Source: Microbacterium proteolyticum
Lineage (GTDB): Bacteria > Actinomycetota > Actinomycetes > Actinomycetales > Microbacteriaceae
DNA length: 64,000 nucleotides
Reading direction: 5' to 3'
Assembly: GCF_029639405.1 (NCBI RefSeq)
Contig: NZ_CP121274.1
Coordinates: forward strand, 3,534,001 to 3,598,000
The notes under the pieces were generated by a model, which worked only from the letters and a program-made list of their open reading frames with translations, ran no database searches and was not told where the DNA came from. Of the stretch, positions 41,357-50,205 are shown piece after piece (position 1 is the first letter of the stretch; each line of letters starts with the position of its first letter). Made by a program: the position numbers and the translations under genes.

Positions 41357-42268
41357 TCAGCCCGCGTTCTGCTGCAGCCAGGCGTACGGGTCGACCACGG
41401 AACCGTTGATGTGCACCTCGAAGTGGAGGTGGTTGGCCGTCGAGCTGCCCGTCGAGCCGACGAGGCCGATGAGCTGGCCCGCGGCGACGGTCTGGCCCGC
41501 CTGGACCTGGCGGCTGCCGTACGTCATGTGCCCGTATGTCGTGGAGACCTTCTGGCCGTTGATGACGTGCTCGATCACGATGCCGACGCCGTACCCGCCG
41601 TAGCTCTCGGACGAGACGCTCACGACACCGGCGGCGGCGGCGAAGATCGGCTGCCCCTGGGGCGCGAGCAGGTCGACGCCCTGGTGGTATCCGGAATCCC
41701 ACAGCCCGCGACCGAGGATGTAGTTGGTGATCGGCCACCGGACCTCGCCCGAACCGGGCGCGGTCATGTTGAGGTTGACCGAGGAGACGGCGACGTTCGC
41801 ACTCGCGGCCAGCTGCCGGGCACGTTCGGCGGCGGCCGCTGCGGCGGCCTCCTGATCCTTCTTCTTCTGGATCTCTTCGGCCGTCGTGGCGGAGTAGCTG
41901 CTGCGGTCCAGCGTCTCGGCGTTCGCGTTCGACGCGACGACGAGGGACTGGTTGTCGGGAGCCGACATCTCCTGCAGCGTCATGGTCTCGGCCGCGGGGA
42001 GCGACGCGGCGTACGCGGGGATCGCGACGGTCGCGACGAGGCCGGCGACCATCGAGAGGATCACGGCGCTGCGCAGCGGCTTCGCGCCGCGTCGGAACGA
42101 CGAGGATCGGGGGGCGGGAGCGGGACGGGCGACGGCCGAGGAGGCCACGGCGGGTGTCCGCTGGGGGCGGCGAGCGGGTCGGGCGACCGCGGCGCGCGCG
42201 CTCTTTCGAGTCTGACCCGTCGCCGGGACCTCGGGCAGGTCCGCAACGGGATCGGTGTGTTCAGCCAA
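41357..42268 (-). CDS. M23-family (LytM) cell-wall peptidase, exported
   Basis: 303-residue protein. A basic, Pro/Ala-rich N-terminus is followed by a hydrophobic signal segment (SAVILSMVAGLVATVAIPAYAA, about residues 66-88), a coiled-coil part rich in Ala/Glu/Lys (KKKDQEAAAAAAAERAR), and a C-terminal LytM domain: GYHQGVDLLAPQGQP (HxxxD), and ANHLHFEVH with the HxH motif. These are the zinc ligands of active M23 endopeptidases. Cleaves peptidoglycan cross-links or activates another hydrolase. Start placed at TTG 42268 because of the GGAGGAA just before it; spacing is short, so the start is uncertain. A long leader precedes it. Confidence 0.87.
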   Translation of the reverse strand: MAEHTDPVADLPEVPATGQTRKSARAAVARPARRPQRTPAVASSAVARPAPAPRSSSFRRGAKPLRSAVILSMVAGLVATVAIPAYAASLPAAETMTLQEMSAPDNQSLVVASNANAETLDRSSYSATTAEEIQKKKDQEAAAAAAAERARQLAASANVAVSSVNLNMTAPGSGEVRWPITNYILGRGLWDSGYHQGVDLLAPQGQPIFAAAAGVVSVSSESYGGYGVGIVIEHVINGQKVSTTYGHMTYGSRQVQAGQTVAAGQLIGLVGSTGSSTANHLHFEVHINGSVVDPYAWLQQNAG

Positions 42269-42413
42269 ATTTCCTCCGGCGCCTCTGCGTGGTGCACGCT
42301 GGCTCGTCAGCACTCGATTTGGGGGCACGATGTGCGGGCTTCACCCTCTGCGGACGACGAGCCGGGGAGGCAAACCGCGAGGGGTCCGACGGCGGGCTTC
42401 TCGCCTGTGGACT
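42269..42413 (-). ncRNA. Structured 5' leader of the M23 gene; possible ydaO (c-di-AMP) riboswitch
   Basis: About 145 bases separate the predicted transcription start from the TTG. Elements reminiscent of the ydaO motif include GAGGGTGAAGCC and GAGTCCACAGGCGAGAAGCC, and the stretch ends at the ribosome-binding site. ydaO riboswitches commonly control cell-wall hydrolase genes in actinobacteria. I could not fold or align it, so identity is tentative. Confidence 0.4.
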
Positions 42414-42418
42414 CTCAG

Positions 42419-42447
42419 AGGCTACCCGAAGATAACGAAACTGTCAC
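42419..42447 (-). promoter_or_regulatory. Promoter of the M23 peptidase gene
   Basis: -35 GTGACA (42442-42447), 17-base spacer, -10 TAGCCT (42419-42424) on the minus strand. Confidence 0.65.
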
Positions 42448-42507
42448 GCCTAGCGACGCGGTGTACAGGCGATGTCCGGGATACGACGATCTCCCGCGTC
42501 GACGCGC

Positions 42508-43206
42508 TCAGGCTTCGTCGACGAGGAAGATGTGCGACGCGACCTCGACGGGGAGCTCGAGCCCCTCGTCGACGCCGTCCATCTCGACGAGCACGTACCC
42601 CTCGTTGAAGCGGTAGTGGCCACGCGCGCCGGGCAGGACTCCGGCGGCCTTGAGCTGCTGGAGCAGCTCGGGATCGACCTGCGCCGGCTCTGCGAGACGC
42701 CGGACCGTGCCGGAGATCGGCGCCCCGGCATCCGTCAGCTTCCGCACGAGGCCCACGACACCCTCTTCGAAGGTCGCGCCGGCCACGTCGCCCAGCTGGT
42801 CGAGGCCCGGGATGGGGTTGCCGTACGGCGACTCGGTGGGGTGACCGAGCAGCTCGACGAGCCGACGCTCGACCTGCTCGCTCATGACGTGCTCCCAGCG
42901 GCAGGCCTCGTCGTGCACGTAGGCCCAGTCGAGGCCGATGACATCGCTCAGGAGGCGCTCGGCGAGACGGTGCTTGCGCATGACGTCGACGGCCTTCTGC
43001 CGCCCGTCGCCCGTGAGCTCGAGCCGGCGGTCTTCGGAGACGACGACCAGGCCGTCGCGTTCCATGCGCCCCACGGTCTGCGAGACCGTCGGACCGGAGT
43101 GGCCGAGCCGCTCGGAGATGCGCGCACGCAGCGGAACGATGTTCTCTTCCTCGAGCTCGAGGATCGTGCGCAGGTACATCTCGGTGGTGTCGATGAGATC
43201 GGTCAT
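42508..43206 (-). CDS. Iron-dependent repressor, IdeR/DtxR family
   Basis: 232-residue DtxR-type regulator with all three domains: winged HTH (LRTILELEEENIVPLRARISERL..SGPTVSQTVGRMERDGL), dimerisation domain and C-terminal SH3-like domain. The metal ligands match DtxR numbering exactly: M10, H79, E83, H98, C102, E105, H106; Cys at 102 indicates the iron-type (IdeR/DtxR) rather than the Mn-type (MntR, with Glu). It represses iron-uptake genes when Fe(II) is plentiful. GAGGACTGCTGA precedes the ATG. Divergent from serC by 96 bases. Confidence 0.94.
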   Translation of the reverse strand: MTDLIDTTEMYLRTILELEEENIVPLRARISERLGHSGPTVSQTVGRMERDGLVVVSEDRRLELTGDGRQKAVDVMRKHRLAERLLSDVIGLDWAYVHDEACRWEHVMSEQVERRLVELLGHPTESPYGNPIPGLDQLGDVAGATFEEGVVGLVRKLTDAGAPISGTVRRLAEPAQVDPELLQQLKAAGVLPGARGHYRFNEGYVLVEMDGVDEGLELPVEVASHIFLVDEA

Positions 43207-43290
43207 TCAGCAGTCCTCGGGCCTCGTAGCGGTCCTCCCAGCCTACCGACCCCCTCCGACACACGCGCCGGACGCGACGGACCCCCGCCC

Positions 43291-44424
<1,134 letters not shown>

Positions 44425-44437
44425 GCCCCTCTCGACC

Positions 44438-44470
44438 GGAAGCCGTCCCGACCTGCGCGGGGCGGCTTCC
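44438..44470. terminator. Terminator hairpin after serC
   Basis: GGAAGCCG pairs with CGGCTTCC, extended inside by CCC/GGG after a one-base bulge; loop about ten bases. Lies between convergent serC and the DUF3027 gene. Confidence 0.75.
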
Positions 44471-44597
44471 GCCGTTCCCGGGAGCAACGCGGCGCGGTCA
44501 GAGGCGCGCGCGACATCGGCGGGGTGCCCGCGCGGGAAGCCCTCGTGCCCCGATCATCCGAGGAACCCGTGCGGGACTCCCCGGACGGCCGGTCGAC

Positions 44598-45266
44598 TCA
44601 GTAGCTGCGCTCGCGCTCGTCGTCGTCCCCGTCGGGATCGTCATCCTCGGAGTCGTCATCCTCGGAGTCGTCATCCTCGGAATCGTCATCCTCGGAATCG
44701 TCATCCTCGGAATCGTCATCCTCGGAATCGTCGTCTTCGTCGCCGTCGTCCGAAGCGCCGGCCGACTCGTCCAACTCGTCGATGTCGACGCCGTCGAGGT
44801 CTCCCGCGTGCAGGCGCGCCTTCGGCTCGTCGTCATCGTCGTCGGTCTCGTCATCGGCGTCGTCATCGTCGTCGAGATCGTCGTCGTCGAGGTCGTCGGC
44901 CAGCTCGTCGTCGGCCTCGTCACCGGCGGCGGCCGCCGCGGCCTGGGCGGCCTGGTATTCGGCCAGGCGCTGGGCCCACGGCACCCAGTCGGGAGCCAGC
45001 AGCGCGCCGTCCCCGGGCAGCAGTTCGGCCTCGAGCACGGTCGGCTCCGAGTCCTCGACCAGCGCGACGGTGACCGTCCAGTACCACCCCGGATACCCGG
45101 CGAGACGCGTGTGGAACCGCAGCGAGACGACGTCGTCGGCCTCCACGACATGACCGGCGGCCGGTCCGACGGTCTCGGCCGGGGTGATCTCGTGGAGCGC
45201 GGCCAGTGCCAGGTCGTGGGCGTGGAGGAGCCGTTCGTCGGCGACGGGCTCAGGCTTCGAAGTCAT
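44598..45266 (-). CDS. DUF3027 protein with hyperacidic repeat tail
   Basis: 222 residues. The N-terminal 110 residues are a DUF3027 domain (RLAGYPGWYWTVTVALVEDS, then LLPGDGALLAPDWVPWAQRL). After it comes an Asp/Glu-rich tail of about 110 residues, including six exact (DSEDD) units. ATG overlaps the end of the upstream cold-shock-domain gene by 17 bases, so the two are coupled. DUF3027 lies beside a cold-shock protein and the XPB genes in many actinobacteria, but its function is unknown. The acidic tail may mimic nucleic acid or bind basic proteins (inference). Confidence 0.9.
   Translation of the reverse strand: MTSKPEPVADERLLHAHDLALAALHEITPAETVGPAAGHVVEADDVVSLRFHTRLAGYPGWYWTVTVALVEDSEPTVLEAELLPGDGALLAPDWVPWAQRLAEYQAAQAAAAAAGDEADDELADDLDDDDLDDDDDADDETDDDDDEPKARLHAGDLDGVDIDELDESAGASDDGDEDDDSEDDDSEDDDSEDDDSEDDDSEDDDSEDDDPDGDDDERERSY
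44641..44730. repeat. Six tandem 15-bp repeats in the DUF3027 gene
   Basis: Unit TCATCCTCGGARTCG on the plus strand; the first two have G and the last four A at position 12. Each encodes a DSEDD unit on the minus strand. Length variation by slippage is likely. Confidence 0.95.
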
Positions 45267-45633
45267 CGGCGACCTTGCGCAGGACCGCGGCGATCTTCTT
45301 GGCGTGCGCCCCGCTCGGGTAGCGCCCGCGACGGAGGTCGCCCCCGATGCCGTCGAGGAGCTTCACGAGGTCTTCGACGATGATCGCCATGTCATCAGCG
45401 GGCTTGCGCGACCGCTTCGCCATGCTGACGGGAGCCTCGACCACGCGCACGGAGAGGGCCTGCAGGCCGCGCTTGCCGTCGGCGACGCCGAACTCCAGTC
45501 GCGTGCCGGCCTTCGGCCCGGGGGTCCCGGCGGGCAGGGCGGTGGCGTGCAGGAACACGTCCTGGCCGTCATCGGTGGTGATGAAGCCGAAGCCCTTCTC
45601 GTCGTCGTAGAACCTGACCTTGCCGGTGGGCAT
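45250..45633 (-). CDS. Cold-shock-domain protein with C-terminal extension
   Basis: 127 residues: an N-terminal cold-shock domain (MPTGKVRFYDDEKGFGFITTDDG with RNP1 KGFGFI and RNP2 DVFLHATAL) of about 65 residues, then a helical, basic extension of about 60 residues (VEDLVKLLDGIGGDLRRGRYP). Binds single-stranded nucleic acid. The ATG at 45633 is chosen over a GTG six bases upstream because the domain begins there and GAGG stands five bases before it. Coupled to DUF3027 downstream. Confidence 0.93.
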   Translation of the reverse strand: MPTGKVRFYDDEKGFGFITTDDGQDVFLHATALPAGTPGPKAGTRLEFGVADGKRGLQALSVRVVEAPVSMAKRSRKPADDMAIIVEDLVKLLDGIGGDLRRGRYPSGAHAKKIAAVLRKVADDFEA

Positions 45634-45727
45634 GGACACCTCGCTGGATATGTGCGCGAAGAGCGCGGCGGAACGCGGGACCCGATCGGATCCCGGCCCC
45701 CCAGCCTACGGCACGGCCGCCAGGCAG

Positions 45728-45733
45728 TAGGCT
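45728..45733 (+). promoter_or_regulatory. -10 hexamer of the small membrane-protein gene
   Basis: TAGGCT seven bases before the ATG at 45741; leaderless-type spacing. Confidence 0.5.
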
Positions 45734-45740
45734 GACGACG

Positions 45741-46010
45741 ATGAGCACGCGCACCCCCGACGGCGACGTCCCGATCCGGCGTATCGACCGGATCCTGGCC
45801 TTCATGTCCCTCGGTCTCGGGATCCTGTCGATCGTGTGCTTCTTCACCGTCATCCTCGCGCGACCCGCCGGCGTGACGAACTTCGGCGAGGGCATCTGGC
45901 CCACCGTCGTGATCCTGCCCCTGATCGCCCTTCCGATCGCCTTTCTCATGATGATGGCCGTGCTCATCATGAGCTTCGTGCGAAGGGCACGCGCCAACAA
46001 GGGACGCTGA
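45741..46010 (+). CDS. Small two-helix membrane protein, function unknown
   Basis: 89 residues with two clear membrane segments (about 20-40 and 52-78) separated by a short loop (RPAGVTNFGEGIWP), and a basic C-terminus (FVRRARANKGR). I do not recognise a family with a known role. Only one base separates its stop from the GTG of the following XPB N-domain gene, so it is the first gene of that operon. Divergent from the cold-shock-domain gene. Confidence 0.85.
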   Translation: MSTRTPDGDVPIRRIDRILAFMSLGLGILSIVCFFTVILARPAGVTNFGEGIWPTVVILPLIALPIAFLMMMAVLIMSFVRRARANKGR

Positions 46011-46011
46011 C

Positions 46012-47733
46012 GTGCCCGAGACCTCCGACCAACGTGCGCTGGCGGTCTCGCTGAGCGCGTTCGACGACGAGGTCCTCGCCCGCCTCCTCTCCGATCGCCA
46101 CGTGGCGGCCTCCGCGACGTGGCGCGACATGTTCGACGCCGCCGACGCGCTGCTCGACCCCGCCTCGATCGCCCGCGCGCTGCCGTTGCTCGCGCGTGCG
46201 GAAGCCGAAGCGCTCGTCGCCGCGGTGGACGACGGCATCCCGGCTATCGGCCAGATCGGTCGCGCGCTCCACGATCGCGCCCTCGTCGACGACGACGGCC
46301 GCGCCTACGCCGCGGTCGCGAACGCGGTGAAGGACGCGGCTCCCGACGGGTTGCCCGCGGCATCCTCGGATGCCGTCGTCGAGGCCTCGGACGACGCGGC
46401 CGCCGCCGAGTCGGCCTTCACCAACGCCGCGGCCCTGGCCGATGTCCTTCTGCTCACGCTGGAGTCCCCCCTCGGACGGATCGGGTCGGGATCGCTCGGC
46501 GCGAGCGAACGCCGGCGGCTCGTCGATGCCGGAGCCGCCCCGTCGGGGGAGGAAGCCGATCTGCTGGTGGGCCTGGCCGCCCGCACAGGGTTGCTGGGCA
46601 CGAACGGCCGCGCCTGGCTCGTGACCTCGGCAGGGCGTGCGTGGCTGCGCCTGCCCACTCTCGAGCGGTGGGCATCGACCGCCCGCACGTTGCGCGACAC
46701 GCTCCCCCGGGCCTACCGCGCACCTTCGGGCGGATGGATGCCGCAGCCCACCTGGGCCGGAGCCACCCCTTTCGACCCCGCCGGACCCGAGCGCGCCGCG
46801 CGATGGACGCACCGCCTGCGGGCATGGGGTCTCCTCGACGCCCGCGGCGCGGTTCCCCCCTGGGGTCGGGGTCTGGCCGAGGGCGCCGACGTCGACACCT
46901 CGGTCCTGCGCGATCTGCTTCCGCCGGAGGTCGACAAGGTCTACCTGCAGAACGACCTCACCGCGATCGCGCCGGGGCCGCTCGCCCCGCACCTCGATGT
47001 CCGGCTGCGCGGGATGGCGGCGCGCGAGTCGCGCGCGCAGGCGTCGAGCTACCGATTCAGCGCGGCGACGATCGGCGCGGCCATCACCGCCGGAGAAACG
47101 GCCGACAGCCTCCGCGACTTCCTCACCGGGATCTCGCTCACCGGGCTGCCGCAGCCGCTCGCGTACGTCATCGAACGCACCTCCGCGGAGCACGGGCGAG
47201 TCCGCGTGAGTGCCGACACGGCATCCGGTCTCACCACTGTCCGCACGGACGACGAGACCCTGTTGCGCGCGATGGAGGTCGACACGTCGCTGCGTTCGGT
47301 GGCGCTCAGCCGCTCGGACGACGAGCTCATCACGCACGTCGCTGCCGACGTCGTGTTCTGGGCCCTGAGCGACGCCCGCTATCCGACGGTCGCCGTCGAC
47401 GCGGACGGGCGCCCGCGGGCGGTCGAGCGGGCGAAGCTGGCCGCGGCCGCGACGCCCGACGAGCCTTCCGAGCTCTACGGTCCGCTCATCGCGCGCCTGC
47501 GGGCCGGCGGCGAGGATTCGGATGCCGCGTGGCTCGAGCGCGAACTCGATCAGGCGGTGCGCGCTCGCGCCGTGATCGACGTCACCGTGCGGCTGCCGGA
47601 CGGATCCGCGCGCGTGTTCCGACTCGAGGCCACGGGACTCGGCGGCGGGCGCTTGCGCGGGCGGGATCGCGCCGCGGACGTCGAACGCACTCTGCCGCTG
47701 ACGCACATCGACTCGATCAGCCCGGCCTCCTGA
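46012..47733 (+). CDS. Helicase-associated protein, XPB/Ssl2 N-terminal-like domain
   Basis: 573-residue protein of the actinobacterial 'helicase-associated domain' type: a helical N-terminal half (ALSAFDDEVLARLLSDRHVA region) and a C-terminal half similar to the domain placed before XPB helicases (LTGISLTGLPQPLAYVIERTSAEHGRVRV at about residues 370-400). No Walker motifs. It is encoded immediately before the XPB helicase and probably acts with it as a separate subunit. GTG at 46012 is two bases after the previous stop. Function of the pair in bacteria is not well defined. Confidence 0.88.
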   Translation: MPETSDQRALAVSLSAFDDEVLARLLSDRHVAASATWRDMFDAADALLDPASIARALPLLARAEAEALVAAVDDGIPAIGQIGRALHDRALVDDDGRAYAAVANAVKDAAPDGLPAASSDAVVEASDDAAAAESAFTNAAALADVLLLTLESPLGRIGSGSLGASERRRLVDAGAAPSGEEADLLVGLAARTGLLGTNGRAWLVTSAGRAWLRLPTLERWASTARTLRDTLPRAYRAPSGGWMPQPTWAGATPFDPAGPERAARWTHRLRAWGLLDARGAVPPWGRGLAEGADVDTSVLRDLLPPEVDKVYLQNDLTAIAPGPLAPHLDVRLRGMAARESRAQASSYRFSAATIGAAITAGETADSLRDFLTGISLTGLPQPLAYVIERTSAEHGRVRVSADTASGLTTVRTDDETLLRAMEVDTSLRSVALSRSDDELITHVAADVVFWALSDARYPTVAVDADGRPRAVERAKLAAAATPDEPSELYGPLIARLRAGGEDSDAAWLERELDQAVRARAVIDVTVRLPDGSARVFRLEATGLGGGRLRGRDRAADVERTLPLTHIDSISPAS

Positions 47734-47766
47734 GCGTCGACCGGCGACCCGTTCCCGACGCACCGG

Positions 47767-47772
47767 TAGAAT
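47767..47772 (+). promoter_or_regulatory. -10 hexamer of the XPB gene
   Basis: TAGAAT eight bases before the ATG at 47781; suggests a second, leaderless start inside the operon. Confidence 0.5.
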
Positions 47773-47780
47773 CGAACGCT

Positions 47781-49430
47781 ATGGCTGACGGTCCCCTCAT
47801 CGTCCAGAGCGACCGCACGGTGCTCCTGGAGGTCGCGCACCCCGATGCGGAGACCGCGCGGCACGAGCTCGCGGTCTTCGCTGAACTCGAGCGCGCTCCG
47901 GAGCACATCCACACGTACCGCATCACGCGCCTCGGGCTGTGGAACGCGCGTGCGGCCGGACACGACGCCGATGCCATGCTGCAGACGCTGGATCGGTGGT
48001 CGCGGTTCCCGGTCCCGGCGTCCGTGAGCACAGACATCCGCGAGACGGTGGGCCGATACGGACGTCTGGTGATCGAGCGCGACGAGGACGGGTCGCTCGT
48101 GTTGCGTTCCACCGACCCCGCGGTCCTCAGCGAGGTCTCGCGCAACAAGCGGATCTCTCCGCTGCTCATCGGCCACCCGACTCCCGACAGCTACACGGTC
48201 GACGCGTGGGCCCGCGGCCACATCAAGCAGGAGCTGCTGAAGATCGGCTGGCCGGCCGAAGACCTTGCGGGGTACACGCCCGGGACGCCCCACCCGATCG
48301 ACCTGGCCGAGGACGGCTGGAAGCTGCGTCCGTACCAGCGTCAGGCGGTGGAGTCGTTCTCGGAGGGCGGCTCCGGAGTCGTGGTGCTCCCCTGCGGCGC
48401 GGGGAAGACCCTCGTCGGCGCGGGCGCGATGGCCGAGACGCGGACGACGACCCTCATCCTCGTGACCAACACCGTCAGCGCGCGCCAGTGGCGCGACGAG
48501 CTCCTCCGGCGCACGAGCCTGACCCCCGAAGAGATCGGCGAGTACTCCGGCCAGTCCAAGGAGATCAAGCCGGTCACGATCGCGACCTACCAGATCCTGA
48601 CGGCTAAGCGCGGCGGGAAGTACGCCCACCTGGCCCTCCTCGACGCGCTCGACTGGGGGCTCGTCCTCTACGACGAGGTGCACCTCCTTCCCGCGCCGGT
48701 GTTCAAGCTCACCGCCGATCTGCAGGCCCGCCGCCGTCTCGGACTCACCGCGACGCTCGTGCGGGAGGACGGGCGCGAGGGCGACGTCTTCAGCCTCATC
48801 GGTCCCAAGCGCTTCGACGCGCCGTGGAAGGAGATCGAGGCCCAGGGCTTCATCTCCCCCGCGGCCTGCTACGAGGTGCGCATCGACCTGCCCGCCGACG
48901 AGCGGCTCGAGTACGCCGCCGCCGCGGACGAGGATCGGTACCGCCTCGCGGCGACCGCACCGGCCAAGATCGACGTCGTCCGGCGCCTCGTCGATCGGCA
49001 TCCCGGCGAACGCGTCCTCGTGATCGGGCAGTACCTCGACCAGATCGACGAGCTCTCGGAAGCGCTCGATGCGCCGAAGATCACGGGCACCACGCCGGTC
49101 TCCGAGCGCGAGGAGCTGTTCCAGGCGTTCCGCGAGGGCGAGATCTCGTTGCTCGTGGTCTCGAAGGTCGCGAACTTCTCGGTCGACCTCCCCGAGGCCT
49201 CCGTCGCCGTGCAGGTGTCGGGCTCGTTCGGGTCGCGCCAAGAGGAGGCGCAGCGCCTCGGACGACTGCTCCGGCCGAAGCAGTCGGGCCACACCGCGAG
49301 CTTCTACACGCTCATCGCCCGAGACACGGTCGACCAGGACTTCGCGCAGAACCGTCAGCGTTTCCTCGCCGAGCAGGGCTACGCCTACACGATCCTGGAT
49401 GCCGAGGGGATCGTCGCCGAGGCCGCCTGA
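47781..49430 (+). CDS. XPB/Rad25-type DNA helicase
   Basis: 549-residue bacterial XPB. The N-terminal DRD-like part precedes the SF2 core: Q-like LRPYQRQAVESF (about residue 180), Walker A LPCGAGKTLVGAG, DEVH box in LVLYDEVHLLPA, motif III LGLTATL, a RED-like VREDGRE, and motif VI QRLGRLLRP. All catalytic residues are intact. XPB helicases unwind or translocate on DNA in nucleotide excision repair in archaea and eukaryotes; bacterial roles are less clear. Paired with the separate N-domain protein upstream. Confidence 0.95.
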   Translation: MADGPLIVQSDRTVLLEVAHPDAETARHELAVFAELERAPEHIHTYRITRLGLWNARAAGHDADAMLQTLDRWSRFPVPASVSTDIRETVGRYGRLVIERDEDGSLVLRSTDPAVLSEVSRNKRISPLLIGHPTPDSYTVDAWARGHIKQELLKIGWPAEDLAGYTPGTPHPIDLAEDGWKLRPYQRQAVESFSEGGSGVVVLPCGAGKTLVGAGAMAETRTTTLILVTNTVSARQWRDELLRRTSLTPEEIGEYSGQSKEIKPVTIATYQILTAKRGGKYAHLALLDALDWGLVLYDEVHLLPAPVFKLTADLQARRRLGLTATLVREDGREGDVFSLIGPKRFDAPWKEIEAQGFISPAACYEVRIDLPADERLEYAAAADEDRYRLAATAPAKIDVVRRLVDRHPGERVLVIGQYLDQIDELSEALDAPKITGTTPVSEREELFQAFREGEISLLVVSKVANFSVDLPEASVAVQVSGSFGSRQEEAQRLGRLLRPKQSGHTASFYTLIARDTVDQDFAQNRQRFLAEQGYAYTILDAEGIVAEAA

Positions 49431-49487
49431 GCACTACCAGGACTCGGCGTTTCTCGCGATATCCAGCGGTTCCTTGGGTGGAGTCAC

Positions 49488-49493
49488 GATAAT
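49488..49493 (+). promoter_or_regulatory. -10 hexamer of the response-regulator gene
   Basis: GATAAT six bases before the ATG at 49500; leaderless-type geometry. Confidence 0.5.
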
Positions 49494-49499
49494 GGGCGC

Positions 49500-50192
49500 A
49501 TGACAGCACCGCGCATCCTCGTCGTCGACGACGAACCCAACATCCGCGACCTGCTCATCACGAGCCTGCGTTTCGCCGGATTCCAGGTCCGCGCCGTCGC
49601 CAACGGCGCGCAGACCATCTCCGCGGTCCTCGAGGAGGAACCCGACCTCATCGTGCTCGACGTGATGCTGCCCGACATGAACGGGTTCAGCGTCACCAAG
49701 CGCCTGCGGGGGGCCGGTTACACCGCTCCCATCCTCTTCCTGACCGCCAAGGACGAGACCGAGGACAAGATCACCGGCCTGAACGCCGGCGGCGACGACT
49801 ACGTCACGAAGCCGTTCAGCCTCGACGAGATCGTGGCCCGCATCCAGGCGATCCTCCGTCGCACGATGCAGGCGGACGAGGAGTCGGTGATCCGGACGGG
49901 TGAGCTGACCATGGATCAGGACACGCACGACGTCAACGTCGGCGACGTCTCGATCGATCTCAGCCCCACCGAGTTCAAGCTCCTCCGCTACCTGATGCTG
50001 AACCCGAACCGCGTGCTCTCGAAGGCGCAGATCCTCGACCACGTCTGGGAGTACGACTTCAACGGCGACGCGGGCATCGTCGAGAGCTACATCTCCTACC
50101 TGCGCCGCAAGATCGACCCGCACTCCTCGGAGCCGCTCATCCAGACCAAGCGCGGATTCGGCTACATGCTGAAGTCCGGCAAGACCGCCTGA
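49500..50192 (+). CDS. OmpR/PhoB-type response regulator
   Basis: 230-residue regulator: receiver domain with acidic pocket D10/D11, phospho-acceptor D54 in LIVLDVMLPDMNG and Lys in TKPFSLDE, then a winged-helix effector domain (DLSPTEFKLLRYLMLNPNRVLSKAQIL and the wing IQTKRGFGYML). It resembles actinobacterial TrcR/TcrA-type regulators. Activated by the kinase encoded 13 bases downstream. Target genes are unknown. Confidence 0.95.
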   Translation: MTAPRILVVDDEPNIRDLLITSLRFAGFQVRAVANGAQTISAVLEEEPDLIVLDVMLPDMNGFSVTKRLRGAGYTAPILFLTAKDETEDKITGLNAGGDDYVTKPFSLDEIVARIQAILRRTMQADEESVIRTGELTMDQDTHDVNVGDVSIDLSPTEFKLLRYLMLNPNRVLSKAQILDHVWEYDFNGDAGIVESYISYLRRKIDPHSSEPLIQTKRGFGYMLKSGKTA

Positions 50193-50205
50193 GCGGAGAG
50201 CGATC

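Noticed and set aside
44641..44730. CRISPR-like tandem repeats
   Set aside because: Units are 15 bp, contiguous without spacers, and in frame within a gene.
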